Source: Okeania sp. KiyG1 (lineage in GTDB: Bacteria; Cyanobacteriota; Cyanobacteriia; Cyanobacteriales; Microcoleaceae). Taken from it: a stretch of DNA of 64,000 bases. Shown here one piece after another: positions 49,345 through 60,055 of this stretch. The position numbers and the translations under genes were made by a program. The notes under the pieces are model-generated. The model was not told the origin of the DNA, ran no database searches, and saw only the letters and a program-made list of their open reading frames with translations. Numbering within the stretch: position 1 is the stretch's first letter; each line of letters opens with the position of its first letter. The DNA is taken from contig NZ_BLZO01000011.1 of the NCBI RefSeq assembly GCF_014132355.1, forward strand, positions 62,001 through 126,000. The letters are read 5' to 3'.

Positions 49345-51480
49345 TTGGTATTAATTTCAGTTAAGTTTCATTCCTAAATATTCTTCTAGTCTTTGATTAT
49401 GAATTTAGAAATAATCATTTAAAGTTCTAGGGATTGATAAATCAATAAATGTTGGAAATAATCTCATAACCTGATTGTAGTCCACCCAAATTTCAATCTA
49501 TCTTTTTGTAAGCATTTCCTGCGGAATGCTGCGCAAACAGGTGTCAGTTATCAACCATCAGCTATTAACTTAATTGCCCTTTTTTGAGGAATCAGAGTTG
49601 AAAGATTTAATAGAATTAAAAGTCTGAAATAAATTAGCTACTTGCTCACGACTCAATATTACTCAAATCCTTAAACTACTAATTCCTGTTAACGTAGTTC
49701 CTCCGGAGGAGGAAAGCTCACCGCTAATTGCTGTTTGCGCAGCATTCCGGAGGAAATGCTTACCTCTTTTTTTGGAAAAAAATCAAAAAAATCGGGTCTC
49801 CATGCTGAATTTTTAAAGGAATAAAAAATCAAACTCAGGATTTTATTGCCTCCCTATTCCACGAAGTACTGATAACTGAATTTGTTCCTAATTCCAGTTA
49901 AACTTCATTCCTAAATACTCTTCTAGTCTGTGGTTATGAATTTAGAAATAATCATTTAAAGTTCTAGGGATTTATTCATCAATAAATGTTGGAAATAATC
50001 TCATAACCTGATTGTAGTCCACCCAAATTTCAATCTATTTTTTTGGAAAAAATCAAAAAATCGGGTCTCCATGCTGAATTTTTAAAGGAATAAAAAATCA
50101 AACTCAGGATTTTCTTGCCTCCCTATTCCACGAAGTACTGATAACTGAATTTGTTCCTAATTCCAGTTAAACTTCATTCCTAAATACTCTTCTAGTCTGT
50201 GGTTATGAATTTGGAAATAATCATTTAAAGTTCTAGGGATTGATAAATCAATAAATGTTGGAAATAATCTCATAACCTGATTGTAGTCCACCCAAATTTC
50301 AATCTATCTTTTTGTAAGCATTTCCTGCGGAATGCTGCGCAAACAGGTGTCAGTTATCAACCATCAGCTATTAACTTAATTGCCCTTTTTTGAGGAATCA
50401 GAGTTGAAAGATTTAATAGAATTAAAAGTCTGAAATAAATTAGCTACTTGCTCACGACTCAATATTACTCAAATCCTTAAACTACTAATTCCTGTTAACG
50501 TAGTTCCTCCGGAGGAGGAAAGCTCACCGCTAATTGCTTAATGCTTACCTCTTTTTTTGGAAAAAAGTCAAAAAAATCGGGTCTCCATGCTGAATTTTTA
50601 AAGGAATAAAAAATCAAACTCAGGATTTTATTGCCTCCCTATTCCACGAAGTACTGATAACTGAATTTGTTCCTAATTCCAGTTAAACTTCATTCCTAAA
50701 TACTCTTCTAGTCTGTGGTTATGAATTTAGAAATAATCATTTAAACTCCTACGGATTTATTCATCAATAAATGTTGGAAATAATCTCATAACCTGATTGT
50801 AGTCCACCCAAATTTCAATCTATTTTTTTTGGAAAAAAGTCAAAAAAATCGGGTCTCCATGCTGAATTTTTAAAGGAATAAAAAATCAAACTCAGGATTT
50901 TCTTGCCTCCCTATTCCACGAAGTACTGATAACTGAATTTGTTCCTAATTCCAGTTAAACTTCATTCCTAAATACTCTTCTAGTCTGTGGTTATGAATTT
51001 GGAAATAATCATTTAAATTCCTACGGATTTATTCATCAATAAATGTTGGAAATAATCTCATAACCTGATTGTAGTCCACCCAAATTTCAATCTATTTTTT
51101 TTGGAAAAAAGTCAAAAAAATCGGGTCTCCATGCTGAATTTTTAAAGGAATAAAAAATCAAATTCAGGATTTTCTTGCCTCCCTATTGCAAGAGGTACTA
51201 ATAACTGTTGACTGATGACTGATAACTAAATTTACTCTTAATTCCAGTTAAATTTCATTCCTAAATACTCTTCTAGTCTGTGGTTATGAATTGGGAAATA
51301 ATCATTTAAACTCCTACGGATTGATCGATCAATAAATATTTGAAATAATCTCATAACCTGATTGTAGTCCACCCAGATTTTAATCTCTATTTTTTTGACA
51401 AAAATTTCGGATATCAAGCCTTCCTTTTTGAGGGAATAAAAAATCAAATTCAGTATTTTATTGCCTACCTATTCCAGGAA
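49345..51480 (-). repeat. Tandem array of six decayed 3' ends of a TPR-sulfotransferase gene
   Basis: Blocks that would code the tail RRSLNDYFQIHNHRLEEYLG plus MKFNWN start (stop side) near 49357, 49893, 50164, 50683, 50954 and 51245. Each is followed by a conserved block with CAAAAAAATCGGGTCTCCATG. The basic period is about 271 bp. The copies at 49357 and 50164 carry an extra block of about 250 bp that starts with the dispersed palindrome. Most have TAA in place of the CAA codon in DYFQIH, or a stop in FIDE-stop-IRR. The intact parent is the next gene, 51734-53605. Confidence 0.85.
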
Positions 51481-51733
51481 TTACTGATAACTTTTAACGT
51501 AAACATTCAGTTATTAGCTGTCAGCTCTCAGCAATAAAACTCTGCTCTTAAAACTATACTCTATAAACACCTTTTTTAAGATAAAACTTGACCAAAAAGA
51601 GAAGTTAGAAGTTATGTATTTGCTATTAAATCAATTTTTGCCCTCTTCCTTCTTCCTTAGCTGATAGCTGACCGCTGTTTGCGCAGCATGACCTAGGAAA
51701 TGCTTACCTATTAACTGATAACTGAATTTACTC
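51481..51733. repeat. Short intergenic region with palindrome
   Basis: It contains GCGCAGCATGACCTAGGAAA, a variant of the dispersed palindrome, at about 51682, and CTTCCTTCTTCC repeats. No gene seen. Confidence 0.5.
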
Positions 51734-53605
51734 CTAATTCCAGTTAAACTTCATTCCTAAATACTCTTCCAGTCTGTGGTTATGAATTTGGAAATAATCA
51801 TTTAAACTCCTACGGATTGATTCATCAATAGGAGAATAATTTCCCATATTATAATTTTTGTACTCCGAGAGTCGATATTCTGGCAAATCTAAAAATTTTA
51901 AAACCTTCCCCATAGTAACTTCTGGATAGGCATAAAAATCTTCACTTTTCAAAATTAGGAATTGTTCCCGTGGAAATAAACTCATCCATTCCTTAAAAAA
52001 CTCAACATATACTCCTCGTGCTAAATAATTTAATTCCTTCATCCAATAATTAACTTTTTCAGGAGCTTTCGTTAGCTTCTCTAAATCTAATTGAATAGCC
52101 TCCTCAAAAGATCGATTTTCCCAGTTTAATCGTAGCCATTGATAATATTGAGATATGGCTCTATCCACAGGATTTCTTAAAAGTATAATTAACTTAATTT
52201 TAGGGAAAACTTGAAAAATTCTTCTTGCAGCATTCGGATAATCAAAATAACTAGGACTAGCTTCCCCTGTCAGAAAATTTTTCCCTTTTGAAATTGCTGG
52301 AAAATGAGCTAGATACCAATTTATAGACTCATTAAATTTCCAAGACCAAAAATCCATTTCTTTTTTAATCGGAGGAATAATTTGTGGATGTTGAGTCAGA
52401 TAACTATAAAGGGAAGTAGTACCTCCTTTTTGAACTCCAATAATGATAAAATTCGGTCCTTGTACTTCTTCTAAATTCCATGGTTGAGATACTAATTCAG
52501 GGTATGATTTCTGAGTTCGCTGATAACAAGTAGTTTGATAATAAGGTATAGCTTCTTCAATTTTATTCAAACGAGTTAAAGCCTCTCCTATATTGAAGTA
52601 AGACCAATAAGAATCAGGATTAGACTTTTGAAATTTCTGGAAAAAAGTGAGTATTTCTGATAGTTTATCCTCTCTCACAAAAGCTTCCCATATATTGTAA
52701 TAAAACCACCAAGATAGGTCTGGATTAATTTCAATAGCTTGACGATAAGCTACAACTGCTTCATCCCATTTTTGCTGTCGAGTTAAGGCAATACCTAAAT
52801 TATAATAAGACTGACTATTTGGATTTAATTCTATTTTTCTTCGGAGTTCTAAAATTTCTTGGGATAACTGGTATTTTTTATCTAAAACTTGCTGTAGCTT
52901 GTGGCAAATGTCTAAGTCATCTTGATTAATCTCGAGAGCCATTTTATAAAAAATAATCGCCCCATTATTCTTATCTGCTTTAGCTAAATTATTTGCCATT
53001 TCTACAAATAAATTTGGATTATCCTCTAAAAATTCCAGTAATTTATCGTAAATAAGATATTGCCCTCGGTGCTGAATAGCTTGATGATAATCCTGAATTG
53101 CTGCATCTATATTGAAATGATATTTTTGTTCTATAGCATCTCCTAACTTACTGTAAATTCCTGGTGATTCTGGCTGCAACTTAACCACATAAATATAGTT
53201 ATATATAGCTTCATCCCATTTTTTTAACTCTATTAAAGCATTACCTAAATTGTAGTAAGACCAAGGAAAACTTCGATCGATTTTAATTGCATTTTTATAA
53301 GCATTAACAGCATTTTCCCATCTTTGTAATTTGCTTAAAGCATCTCCCAAATTATAATGAGACCAAGAAAAATTATGATTTAATTCTATAGCGCGATAGT
53401 AAAATTTTATAGCTTCATCCCAGTTTTCTTGTTGATGTAAAACCTGTGCTAAATGATAGTAATACCAAGAAAAATTAGGCTTTAGTGTAATAGCTTGATG
53501 GTAGTTTTCAATTGCTAACTCCCATTTTTTCTGTTTAGCATATATAGTTGCAAGTTTGGCATACTCTTCAGGTGTATTCGGATTTAAGTTGGTGCTTGAT
53601 GACAT
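51734..53605 (-). CDS. TPR protein with C-terminal sulfotransferase domain (paralogue 3)
   Basis: The 623-residue protein has about nine TPR units (for example YYHLAQVLHQQENWDEAIKF), then the PAPS loop IIGVQKGGTTSLYSYLTQHP, the 3'-phosphate site IKLIILLRNPVDRAISQYYQ and GNYSPIDESIRRSLNDYFQI leading to the tail LEEYLGMKFNWN. It is intact. Its 3' end has been copied at least six times downstream (49345-51480). The start region abuts an expanded miniature IS605-end element (about 53620). Confidence 0.87.
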   Translation of the reverse strand: MSSSTNLNPNTPEEYAKLATIYAKQKKWELAIENYHQAITLKPNFSWYYYHLAQVLHQQENWDEAIKFYYRAIELNHNFSWSHYNLGDALSKLQRWENAVNAYKNAIKIDRSFPWSYYNLGNALIELKKWDEAIYNYIYVVKLQPESPGIYSKLGDAIEQKYHFNIDAAIQDYHQAIQHRGQYLIYDKLLEFLEDNPNLFVEMANNLAKADKNNGAIIFYKMALEINQDDLDICHKLQQVLDKKYQLSQEILELRRKIELNPNSQSYYNLGIALTRQQKWDEAVVAYRQAIEINPDLSWWFYYNIWEAFVREDKLSEILTFFQKFQKSNPDSYWSYFNIGEALTRLNKIEEAIPYYQTTCYQRTQKSYPELVSQPWNLEEVQGPNFIIIGVQKGGTTSLYSYLTQHPQIIPPIKKEMDFWSWKFNESINWYLAHFPAISKGKNFLTGEASPSYFDYPNAARRIFQVFPKIKLIILLRNPVDRAISQYYQWLRLNWENRSFEEAIQLDLEKLTKAPEKVNYWMKELNYLARGVYVEFFKEWMSLFPREQFLILKSEDFYAYPEVTMGKVLKFLDLPEYRLSEYKNYNMGNYSPIDESIRRSLNDYFQIHNHRLEEYLGMKFNWN

Positions 53606-54619
53606 AAAAGTTGTTCATTAATGGATAATGGATAATGGATAATGGATAATTGATAATTACCTCTGGTTAAAACCGTTACGGAATTGAATATCAGGAGATA
53701 TTATTTCTTCTCTTGGTCGATTGGATATGGTTAGGAAACCCATCCATCCCACCCTACGGGAAGCTCCGCTACGACCGCTTTTTTTTCCCCTTAAAAGGGG
53801 AGGCTTCAAGGCGCGAATTATTTAATAATTAATAATTAATAATTAATAATTCGGTAATAGGTAATTGGCACATTTATAAGCTTAAAACTCAAACAACGCA
53901 ATATTTTTGCTTCTCTCCTAAATAACTAAACATCTTCTTCCTTCTTCCCTTTTTCTTCTTCCTTCTACTATATCAAATAAAGTTTGTAGATTATACCAGC
54001 TTGATAAATATTTGCTACAAATAGACTGGCTATTTCTTAAGAGTTAACCCACCCCTAACCCCTCCTGGGAGGGGGAGTCACCGACTCAGAATAAATGGCT
54101 TCGATATCGTTTTTTAGGTCGGAAATTATATTTTTCGTCAAATAGACATCCACTGCACTTGTCTTTTAAATAGTAAGCAGTATTAAAGTAATTTATAGAA
54201 AATATCTATTGGACGAAAAAGATAAATTACTATATAAAAAATGGTATCAAACCTATTCCCATACGACTCCTGACTCCTGTCTTCCCCTCCCCTCCACGGT
54301 CGGGGTTAGGGGTGGGTTGGGAGGGGTTAGGGGTGGGTTGACTCCTAAGCAGTAACCTAAATATTTGTAGCAAAGATTTATCAAACTGGTATTATCCCTA
54401 CTCCCTTATTTAGATGAAAAAAACCTATCTATTTACACAGGGTAAATCTTCCTATTATCCCGACTCCCTACTCCCTTATTTAGATGAAAAAAACCTATCT
54501 TCTTACACAGAGTAAATATTCCTATTATCCCTACTCCCTACTTCCTACTCCCTTATTTATTTACTCAATTCCGACATAATGAGATAATAGTTAGTAACAC
54601 AAAATATTCTAGAAATTCA
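53606..54619. repeat. Intergenic region: expanded miniature element and a long MITE
   Basis: The expanded miniature IS605-end element lies at about 53620-53855 and shares GAATATCAGGAGATATTATT and TTGGTCGATTGGATATGG with the 42.2-kb copy. A MITE of the TTATACCAGCTTGATAAATA ... TATCAAACTGGTATTA family spans 53991-54394, with an inner inverted repeat. Two imperfect copies of CCCTTATTTAGATGAAAAAA follow. No gene seen. Confidence 0.6.
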
Positions 54620-55438
54620 ATGGGTATATCTATAGAAGTTGACAAAACAACCTTTGCCACCGAAGTCTTAAAAAATTCCCACCAAAAACCTGTTTTAGTA
54701 GACTTTTACGCTACTTGGTGTGGTCCGTGTAAAATGCTCAAACCAATCTTAGAAAAATTGGTTCAAGAATATGACTTTATCTTAGCTAAAGTTGATGTAG
54801 ATCATAATCCAGAATTAGCTCAGACTTATGGTGTAGAGGGAGTACCAGATGTTAAAGTCGTAACTCAAGGAGAAGTTAAACCAGGTTTTGTCGGAGTTCT
54901 TTCAGAGCCAAAACTACGAAACTTTCTAGGTGAACTTAACCTTAAATCAGAACTAGAAACAGAACTAGAAACACTGCGGAACTTAACAAAATCTGGAGAA
55001 CTAAAACAAGCAAAAAATCTTTTAGACCAGCTTTTTCAAAAATATCCTCGTAATATTAGTTTAATCATAGAAGCTGCGAAATTTTTAGTAAGCTTAAATC
55101 GATTAGAAGAAGCTCAAAAACTAATAGAAACTATAGGAGAAAATAACCGAGAATTTTATCCCCAAGTACAAGCAGTAAAAGGACTAATTCACTTTAAACA
55201 AGAAGCAGAAAACCCTGGTGATACTGAACTAGATAAAATGTATGCTCAAGCTTGTAGCTTAACACTATCAGCTAACTATGAAGAAGCACTAAAATTATTT
55301 TTAGATATAGTCACCAGGAATCGTAAATATAAAAATGACGGCGCACGCAAAGCAATGCTGGCAATATTTAATATCTTAGGAGATGATAACTCTACCAGTA
55401 AAGAATATCGAAAGCAACTATTATTAAACTTGTACTAA
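54620..55438 (+). CDS. Thioredoxin-TPR protein, YbbN/CnoX-like
   Basis: The 272-residue protein has an N-terminal thioredoxin domain with an intact active site ATWCGPCKML (C34, C37) and the cis-proline motif VEGVPDVKVV. A helical TPR-like half follows (LKQAKNLLDQLFQKYPRNIS, LEEAQKLIETIG, YEEALKLFLDIV). This architecture is that of YbbN/CnoX co-chaperones, which protect and hand over clients to GroEL under oxidative stress. Unlike E. coli YbbN, both active-site cysteines are present, so redox activity is expected. An isolated gene with no clear Shine-Dalgarno sequence. Confidence 0.85.
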   Translation: MGISIEVDKTTFATEVLKNSHQKPVLVDFYATWCGPCKMLKPILEKLVQEYDFILAKVDVDHNPELAQTYGVEGVPDVKVVTQGEVKPGFVGVLSEPKLRNFLGELNLKSELETELETLRNLTKSGELKQAKNLLDQLFQKYPRNISLIIEAAKFLVSLNRLEEAQKLIETIGENNREFYPQVQAVKGLIHFKQEAENPGDTELDKMYAQACSLTLSANYEEALKLFLDIVTRNRKYKNDGARKAMLAIFNILGDDNSTSKEYRKQLLLNLY

Positions 55439-55521
55439 AAATAGTTCTTCATTTTAACTAGCTATCAGCTATTAACCCTTCATATAGAATCTGGTTATAT
55501 AGTTATGTTCATAATTCTATA

Positions 55522-55809
55522 ATTAGGGCTTGCTGATTAAATCTAAAAGTATTTACAGATAAAGGTTTTAGCCTTTTTGGGGCCTTTAAAAAGTGCCTGG
55601 TTTTCAGCCTAAAACCCTCAAAAAGTTAGTATTTTAGGCGCATAGTTGGGCAGAAAAATCATTCTGATAATTCTTACTCCTACCTCCTCGCTCGTACCCA
55701 TTTCTCCTGTCTTCCCCTCCCCTCCTGGGAGGGGTTAGGGTGGGTTGGGAGGGGTTAGGGGTGGGTTGTCTCCTACCCTCACCCATAAGACTTTTTCAGC
55801 AAACCCTAA
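55522..55809. repeat. MITE-like element, TTAGGGTTTGCTGA family
   Basis: Starts TTAGGGCTTGCTGATTAAAT and ends TTCAGCAAACCCTAA. The interior matches the 15832-16099 copy (TTTTTGGGGCCTTTAAAAAG) and includes GGAGGGGTTAGGG repeats. Confidence 0.7.
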
Positions 55810-56054
55810 TTAGGGTTTGCGTATGGAAAGTCTTTTTGCTCTTTGTAGGAGTCAGGAGTCAGGAAGACCGAGTCAGGAGGAATGGGGAATTTAGAGGAAG
55901 CAGTAAGAAGAATTATCCATTGATTTTTCTGCCATAGTCAGCTCAAAATCCTAATTTTTTAGTCGCTCCAGCTAAAAAAGTTGCACCCCTTCCGGATTTC
56001 AAAAGGCTAAAACCTTTGCCAGTAAACGTTTTTACATTTAATCAGCACAGCAAT
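55809..56054. repeat. Second MITE-like element directly abutting the first
   Basis: Starts TTAGGGTTTGCGTATGGAAA and ends AATCAGCACAGCAATAATT. It shares the AAAGTCTTTTTGCTCTTTGT block with the 42.5-43.4 kb array. The two elements meet with AATTAGGG at the joint, so this site has been hit twice. Confidence 0.6.
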
Positions 56055-56116
56055 AATTACTTCAATATTTAATCTCCCCCACTCCCCCACTCCCCCACTC
56101 CCCGCTCCCCTGCTTT

Positions 56117-57025
56117 TTAAACTCCCATTGGCAGGACTAAACCTTCGCGGGCCATAACTGCCTGGGGAAAAGCTGCTTTGACTTTTTTTGCTATTTCATC
56201 TAGAAAATCATCACTATGAGTAGGTTCATGGTGAAAAATTACCACCCGTTTGACTCCTGCCGCTTTAGCTACTTTGATTGCTTCCTGCCAAGTCGAATGT
56301 CCCCAACCAACCTTAGAAGACTTGGGATTATGATACTCATCATCAGTGTACATAGCATCGTAGATTAATACGTCAGCATTGCGGGATAAATGTACCACAC
56401 TTTCATCCAAGCGGTCGGGAAAATGTTCTGTATCAGAACAATAAACTACCGTCTGTCCATTCCATGTCACTCTATATCCCATTGCTGTGTTAGGATGATT
56501 AAGAGACCCAGTCTCAATCTCAATATCATCCAGCATCATTTTTTCCCCATGCTGAAGCTCATAAAAACGTAAGTCAGCCTGAATACCATTTAAAGGAATA
56601 GGAGAGTTATAATGTAAGATTCTCTGTATGAAGTGCTTTTTCATTGACTCCCCTTCTGGAGGTATAGCTCCGTAGATATGAAAAATATTTCCTTGGGTAA
56701 AAGCAGGAGTAAATAAAGGGAAACCTTGAATATGATCCCAGTGATAATGAGTGAAAAACATATAAGCTTCTATTGGCATTTCCTGCATCATTTCCTCACC
56801 TAATTCTCGTAGACCAGTACCGCCATCAAATATCAGGCGCTTACCAGCTATTTGCATTTCTATGCAGGAAGTATTTCCACCATATCTAATAGTATCTTTT
56901 CCTGGAGTAGGAACACTACCTCTTACACCCCAGAACTTCACTAAAAAATCTCCTATTTGTTCAGGCACCTTGGAGAAATCAACACAATCTTGAGTTAGCA
57001 CTTCAGAAGAAGGTTTAGTTTCCAT
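56117..57025 (-). CDS. MBL-fold metallohydrolase
   Basis: The 302-residue protein has the metallo-beta-lactamase motif HYHWDH (residues 93-98), the DTEHF aspartate region, GWGHSTWQEA and FHHEPTHSDD with the last histidine. The N-terminal KFWGVRGSVPTPGKDT is shared with RNase Z/PhnP-like hydrolases, as is the beta strand RYGGNTSC. These are cytoplasmic two-zinc or iron hydrolases; the substrate cannot be told from sequence. Complete, with an ordinary ATG. Same orientation as aroC upstream, about 180 bp apart. Confidence 0.82.
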   Translation of the reverse strand: METKPSSEVLTQDCVDFSKVPEQIGDFLVKFWGVRGSVPTPGKDTIRYGGNTSCIEMQIAGKRLIFDGGTGLRELGEEMMQEMPIEAYMFFTHYHWDHIQGFPLFTPAFTQGNIFHIYGAIPPEGESMKKHFIQRILHYNSPIPLNGIQADLRFYELQHGEKMMLDDIEIETGSLNHPNTAMGYRVTWNGQTVVYCSDTEHFPDRLDESVVHLSRNADVLIYDAMYTDDEYHNPKSSKVGWGHSTWQEAIKVAKAAGVKRVVIFHHEPTHSDDFLDEIAKKVKAAFPQAVMAREGLVLPMGV

Positions 57026-57202
57026 ATAAATTTTCTTATAGCAGTTTCCACTTTATTAATTTAAAGATTTCTGAATTTTTGGGAAATTGAACTAGGGACA
57101 GAGACATAGAGCACCACAAGAATTGGTTAAGACATTTTTCAATCCTGTTCGTGGAGCGTTTCCGCACCGAAAACCCTTTTAAAGTTAGCTATTCCCTATT
57201 CC

Positions 57203-58327
57203 CTATTCCCCAGCGCGTAGCGCCTTATGTTTCAAACTCTCACACTGTCCATGATGGCGTAATAAATGATCACATAGCACTATAGCTACCATTGCTTCTA
57301 CCATAGGCACAGCTCTAGGTAAAACGCAAGGGTCATGCCTTCCTTTAGCTGCCAACAATGCCTCTTCACCGCTACGACTCACAGTACGCTGCTCTTTACG
57401 AATTGTAGCAGTTGGTTTAAATGCTGCCCGCAACACAATATTTTCTCCATTAGAAATTCCTCCCTGTACCCCTCCAGAACGATTAGTAACAGTCCGAATT
57501 TCCCCTTGCTCATCTGTATAAAATTCATCATTATGCTCGCTACCTGTCAGAGTAGTACCCGCAAAACCAGAACCAATTTCAAATCCTTTGCTCGCTGGCA
57601 AAGACATTACACCCTTAGCTAAATCTGCTTCTAACTTATCAAATACAGGAGAACCAAGACCTTTCGGCACATTCCTGGCCACACATTCAACCACACCTCC
57701 CAGAGAATCTCCCACATCCCGTATTTGCTCTACTAATTCAATCATCCTGTCTGCACATTCAGTATCTGGACAACGGACAATATTACTTTCTACTTGCTCT
57801 ATAGTCACCGTTTCTAGGTCAACAATGGCCTCTAAATTTTTGATGCGCTTCACATAACCGACAATTTCCACGCCAGAATATTGTTTGAGAATTTTTTTAG
57901 CGATCGCCCCTGCAGCAACACGTCCAATTGTTTCTCTAGCTGAAGACCTCCCCCCACCTTGCCAGTTCCTGATACCATACTTAGCATCATAAGTTGCGTC
58001 GGCATGAGATGGACGATATTTACTAGCCATCTCCTGATAATCTTGTGGACGAGCATCCTTATTTCTCACCAAAATCATAATTGGCGAACCCAAAGTTTGA
58101 CCTTCAAATACTCCAGACAGTATTTCACAAATATCTGTTTCTTTGCGTGGCGTAGTAATCTTGCTTTGACCTGGACGCCTACGGTCTAACTCATATTGAA
58201 TTTCTGCAACATCTATTTCTAGTCTTGGAGGGCAACCATCAATTATAACTCCTACTCCTCCTCCGTGGGATTCACCAAATGTTGTGGCCCGAAATAGATG
58301 TCCAAATGTGTTGCCCATGAAACTCAA
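57203..58327 (-). CDS. aroC: Chorismate synthase
   Basis: The 374-residue enzyme converts EPSP to chorismate with reduced FMN, the last common step to aromatic amino acids and quinones. Signatures: [18 protein letters not shown] near the start, [36 protein letters not shown], and [16 protein letters not shown] with [12 protein letters not shown]. Normal length. MGNTFGHLF at 58318 is a possible alternative start three codons in. The end falls in a short repeat-rich gap before the MBL gene. Confidence 0.96.
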   Translation of the reverse strand: MSFMGNTFGHLFRATTFGESHGGGVGVIIDGCPPRLEIDVAEIQYELDRRRPGQSKITTPRKETDICEILSGVFEGQTLGSPIMILVRNKDARPQDYQEMASKYRPSHADATYDAKYGIRNWQGGGRSSARETIGRVAAGAIAKKILKQYSGVEIVGYVKRIKNLEAIVDLETVTIEQVESNIVRCPDTECADRMIELVEQIRDVGDSLGGVVECVARNVPKGLGSPVFDKLEADLAKGVMSLPASKGFEIGSGFAGTTLTGSEHNDEFYTDEQGEIRTVTNRSGGVQGGISNGENIVLRAAFKPTATIRKEQRTVSRSGEEALLAAKGRHDPCVLPRAVPMVEAMVAIVLCDHLLRHHGQCESLKHKALRAGE

Positions 58328-58799
58328 ACTACAATAAAGGATTAAGACCTATATTTTAACCTGTTTTCTTTCAAGAAAGCACTCAGCGATCGGCAAATAC
58401 TTTGCTCGGTCGAGAGTTTCGACTTAGTTAACAATTTGCGATACGGAGCGCGATATAATACGCTAGTTCTCACACTCAAGTAGTAACGATGGTGAAATTT
58501 GTATCTTCTGCACTAATCGCGACTTAAACATTTCTGGCAGTCTATCTATATAGACATAGACCTCTCCAGAAATCCCGCTCCCTACTAGAAACGGTACAGT
58601 CAGGGTTTGAGGATTTTTTCTGATGTTGATTGACAAAGACTTAAATGTAGGTATAGACTGAACAGATGCGGTTGGGCAAGACCCGTCAATGCCTGTGGAT
58701 GAGTAACCGCCGACGGTAGGGACGTTGCATGCAACCTCCTTACAGCAGTGAAGTAAACATCAATTTGTCACGTTATGTGACGCTTTGTGTCAGTTTTAT
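58328..58799. other. Intergenic region, no gene seen
   Basis: Contains the dispersed palindrome GGGACGTTGCATGCAACCTCC at about 58718 and TTGTCACGTTATGTGACGCT at about 58765. Nothing else recognisable. Confidence 0.4.
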
Positions 58800-59345
58800 A
58801 GAGCAGTTGAGTGACATACTCCCACACTAAGCTTACGCTATAGTGTGGTCTTCTCGTTTCGCTGACCTGCCATTGAATCGGGTTCCACGAGGTTTAAGGA
58901 CGGAATGCCCTGCCTCCCTATTTTTTATAATATTTATCGCCACGTTTACATCGCGGTCTATTACTATGCTACAGTGGGGGCAAGAGTGGATTCTTTTATA
59001 TAATTCCTTCTTAGCTTTTTAACCACAATTTGAGCAATCTTGGCTGGTATTTTTTGGGTTTATTGCTATAGTATTCCGTCCAGTCTTGGCCTCTTTTCCT
59101 AGGTCATGCTTCCCTACGGGATGCTGCGCAAACGCAAACAGAGGAGCTTTCCTATGGTCATGCTGGCCAAACACTAACAGCTTTGACAGTTAAAATAGTT
59201 AGGAATTGTCCCCATCCACCATCATTAATTGACTTGCTCAATCGGGTTTTTTTAGCCCTTTAATATTTAAGTTTTAGTTTCAAGACCCTATTATTAGAGG
59301 CCAGTTAAAATCAGTAATAATCTCCCGTTAAATCTGGATAATGAC
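58800..59345 (-). pseudogene. Decayed TnpB element remnant
   Basis: The left hairpin CCCACACT...AGTGTGG and following sequence match the start of the 5.7-kb element, and the minus strand codes scraps of its zinc finger and [17 protein letters not shown] region. The gene is broken by stops and by two inserted copies of the GGTCATGCT...GCGCAAAC palindrome (about 59101-59185). A separate IS605-type end, CTCCCGTTAAATC, lies at about 59321. It sits between aroC and psbN. Confidence 0.65.
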
Positions 59346-59368
59346 AACGAGAGAGTATTAATCAACAC

Positions 59369-59500
59369 CTAATCTTCGTGTTCATCAAAAGGGTCTCTTA
59401 ACTCCTTAGCGGGAGGTCCGAAGGCTGTGTAAATTGAAAAGCTAGTAATGGCCACAACCATTACACCGATGGAGATACTAAGAACTGTTGCAGGTTCCAT
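59369..59500 (-). CDS. psbN: PsbN, photosystem II assembly factor
   Basis: The 43-residue protein starts MEPATVLSISIGVMVVAITS and ends KELRDPFDEHED. It is the full length of PsbN, with one membrane helix in the first half. PsbN is not a PSII subunit but is needed for assembly of the reaction centre. It is divergent from psbH, the usual arrangement in cyanobacteria and plastids. Confidence 0.95.
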   Translation of the reverse strand: MEPATVLSISIGVMVVAITSFSIYTAFGPPAKELRDPFDEHED

Positions 59501-60055
59501 ATAATTCATTAAAATTATGAGTGTTATAGTTTATAAAAATATAGTCACATAAGACATATCCTTATTTTACAGGTGTTGCCATGGCTGGGTGTTAGCGTTT
59601 GCCTAGCATGACCTAGGAAAGATCCTCCAGAGGAGGCACTACAACACCACTCCAGTTGCTTTAAGTCGGGGGACCCGCCCAACGCACTGGCTCCTCTATT
59701 CCATGGCCAAGGAAATTTGGGACTACTTTTTCTTTTCCTCTTTGCATGATTATCTCCCTGATTCAATTTCTGCTTGGTCATAATACAGAGGCTTGGACGT
59801 AGGTTCTGATGTGTCTAGAGGTAGCGTGTCAGTCCAGGAATTTCACCCTATTAAAATCAGATCGTTGACTCTTGAGGCTATTTGATTGTCTATTATTGCA
59901 GAAATTGTTAAATTATCTAAGGTAGTCGCCCAAATTTCTGGAGACAAAAGAGTATATTTAACTACATAAGACTATATTTATGTACAACGTTTATTATACA
60001 ATATTATTACAAAAGATTAAAAAATTCTGCTGAATTATAGATTACATAGAAACTT
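59501..60055. repeat. psbN/psbH intergenic region with palindrome insertion
   Basis: Unusually long for this divergent pair. A GCATGACCTAGGAAAGATCC variant of the dispersed palindrome lies at about 59608-59630 and has created a spurious minus-strand ORF (59545-59781). From 59900 on the sequence is AT-rich and probably holds the psbH promoter; no clear -35/-10 pair can be fixed. AGAAACTT lies just before the psbH ATG. Confidence 0.5.

Noticed and set aside
49345-51480. Integron-like or diversity-generating cassette array
   Set aside because: No integrase, attC-like site, reverse transcriptase or template repeat is visible; simple tandem duplication explains the pattern.
55740-55937. Plus-strand ORF of 65 codons
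   Set aside because: Lies across two abutting MITEs.
57335-58189. Several ORFs antisense to or out of frame with aroC
   Set aside because: Shadows of a highly conserved gene.
59545-59781. Minus-strand ORF of 78 codons between psbN and psbH
   Set aside because: Contains a dispersed palindrome and no protein-like pattern.
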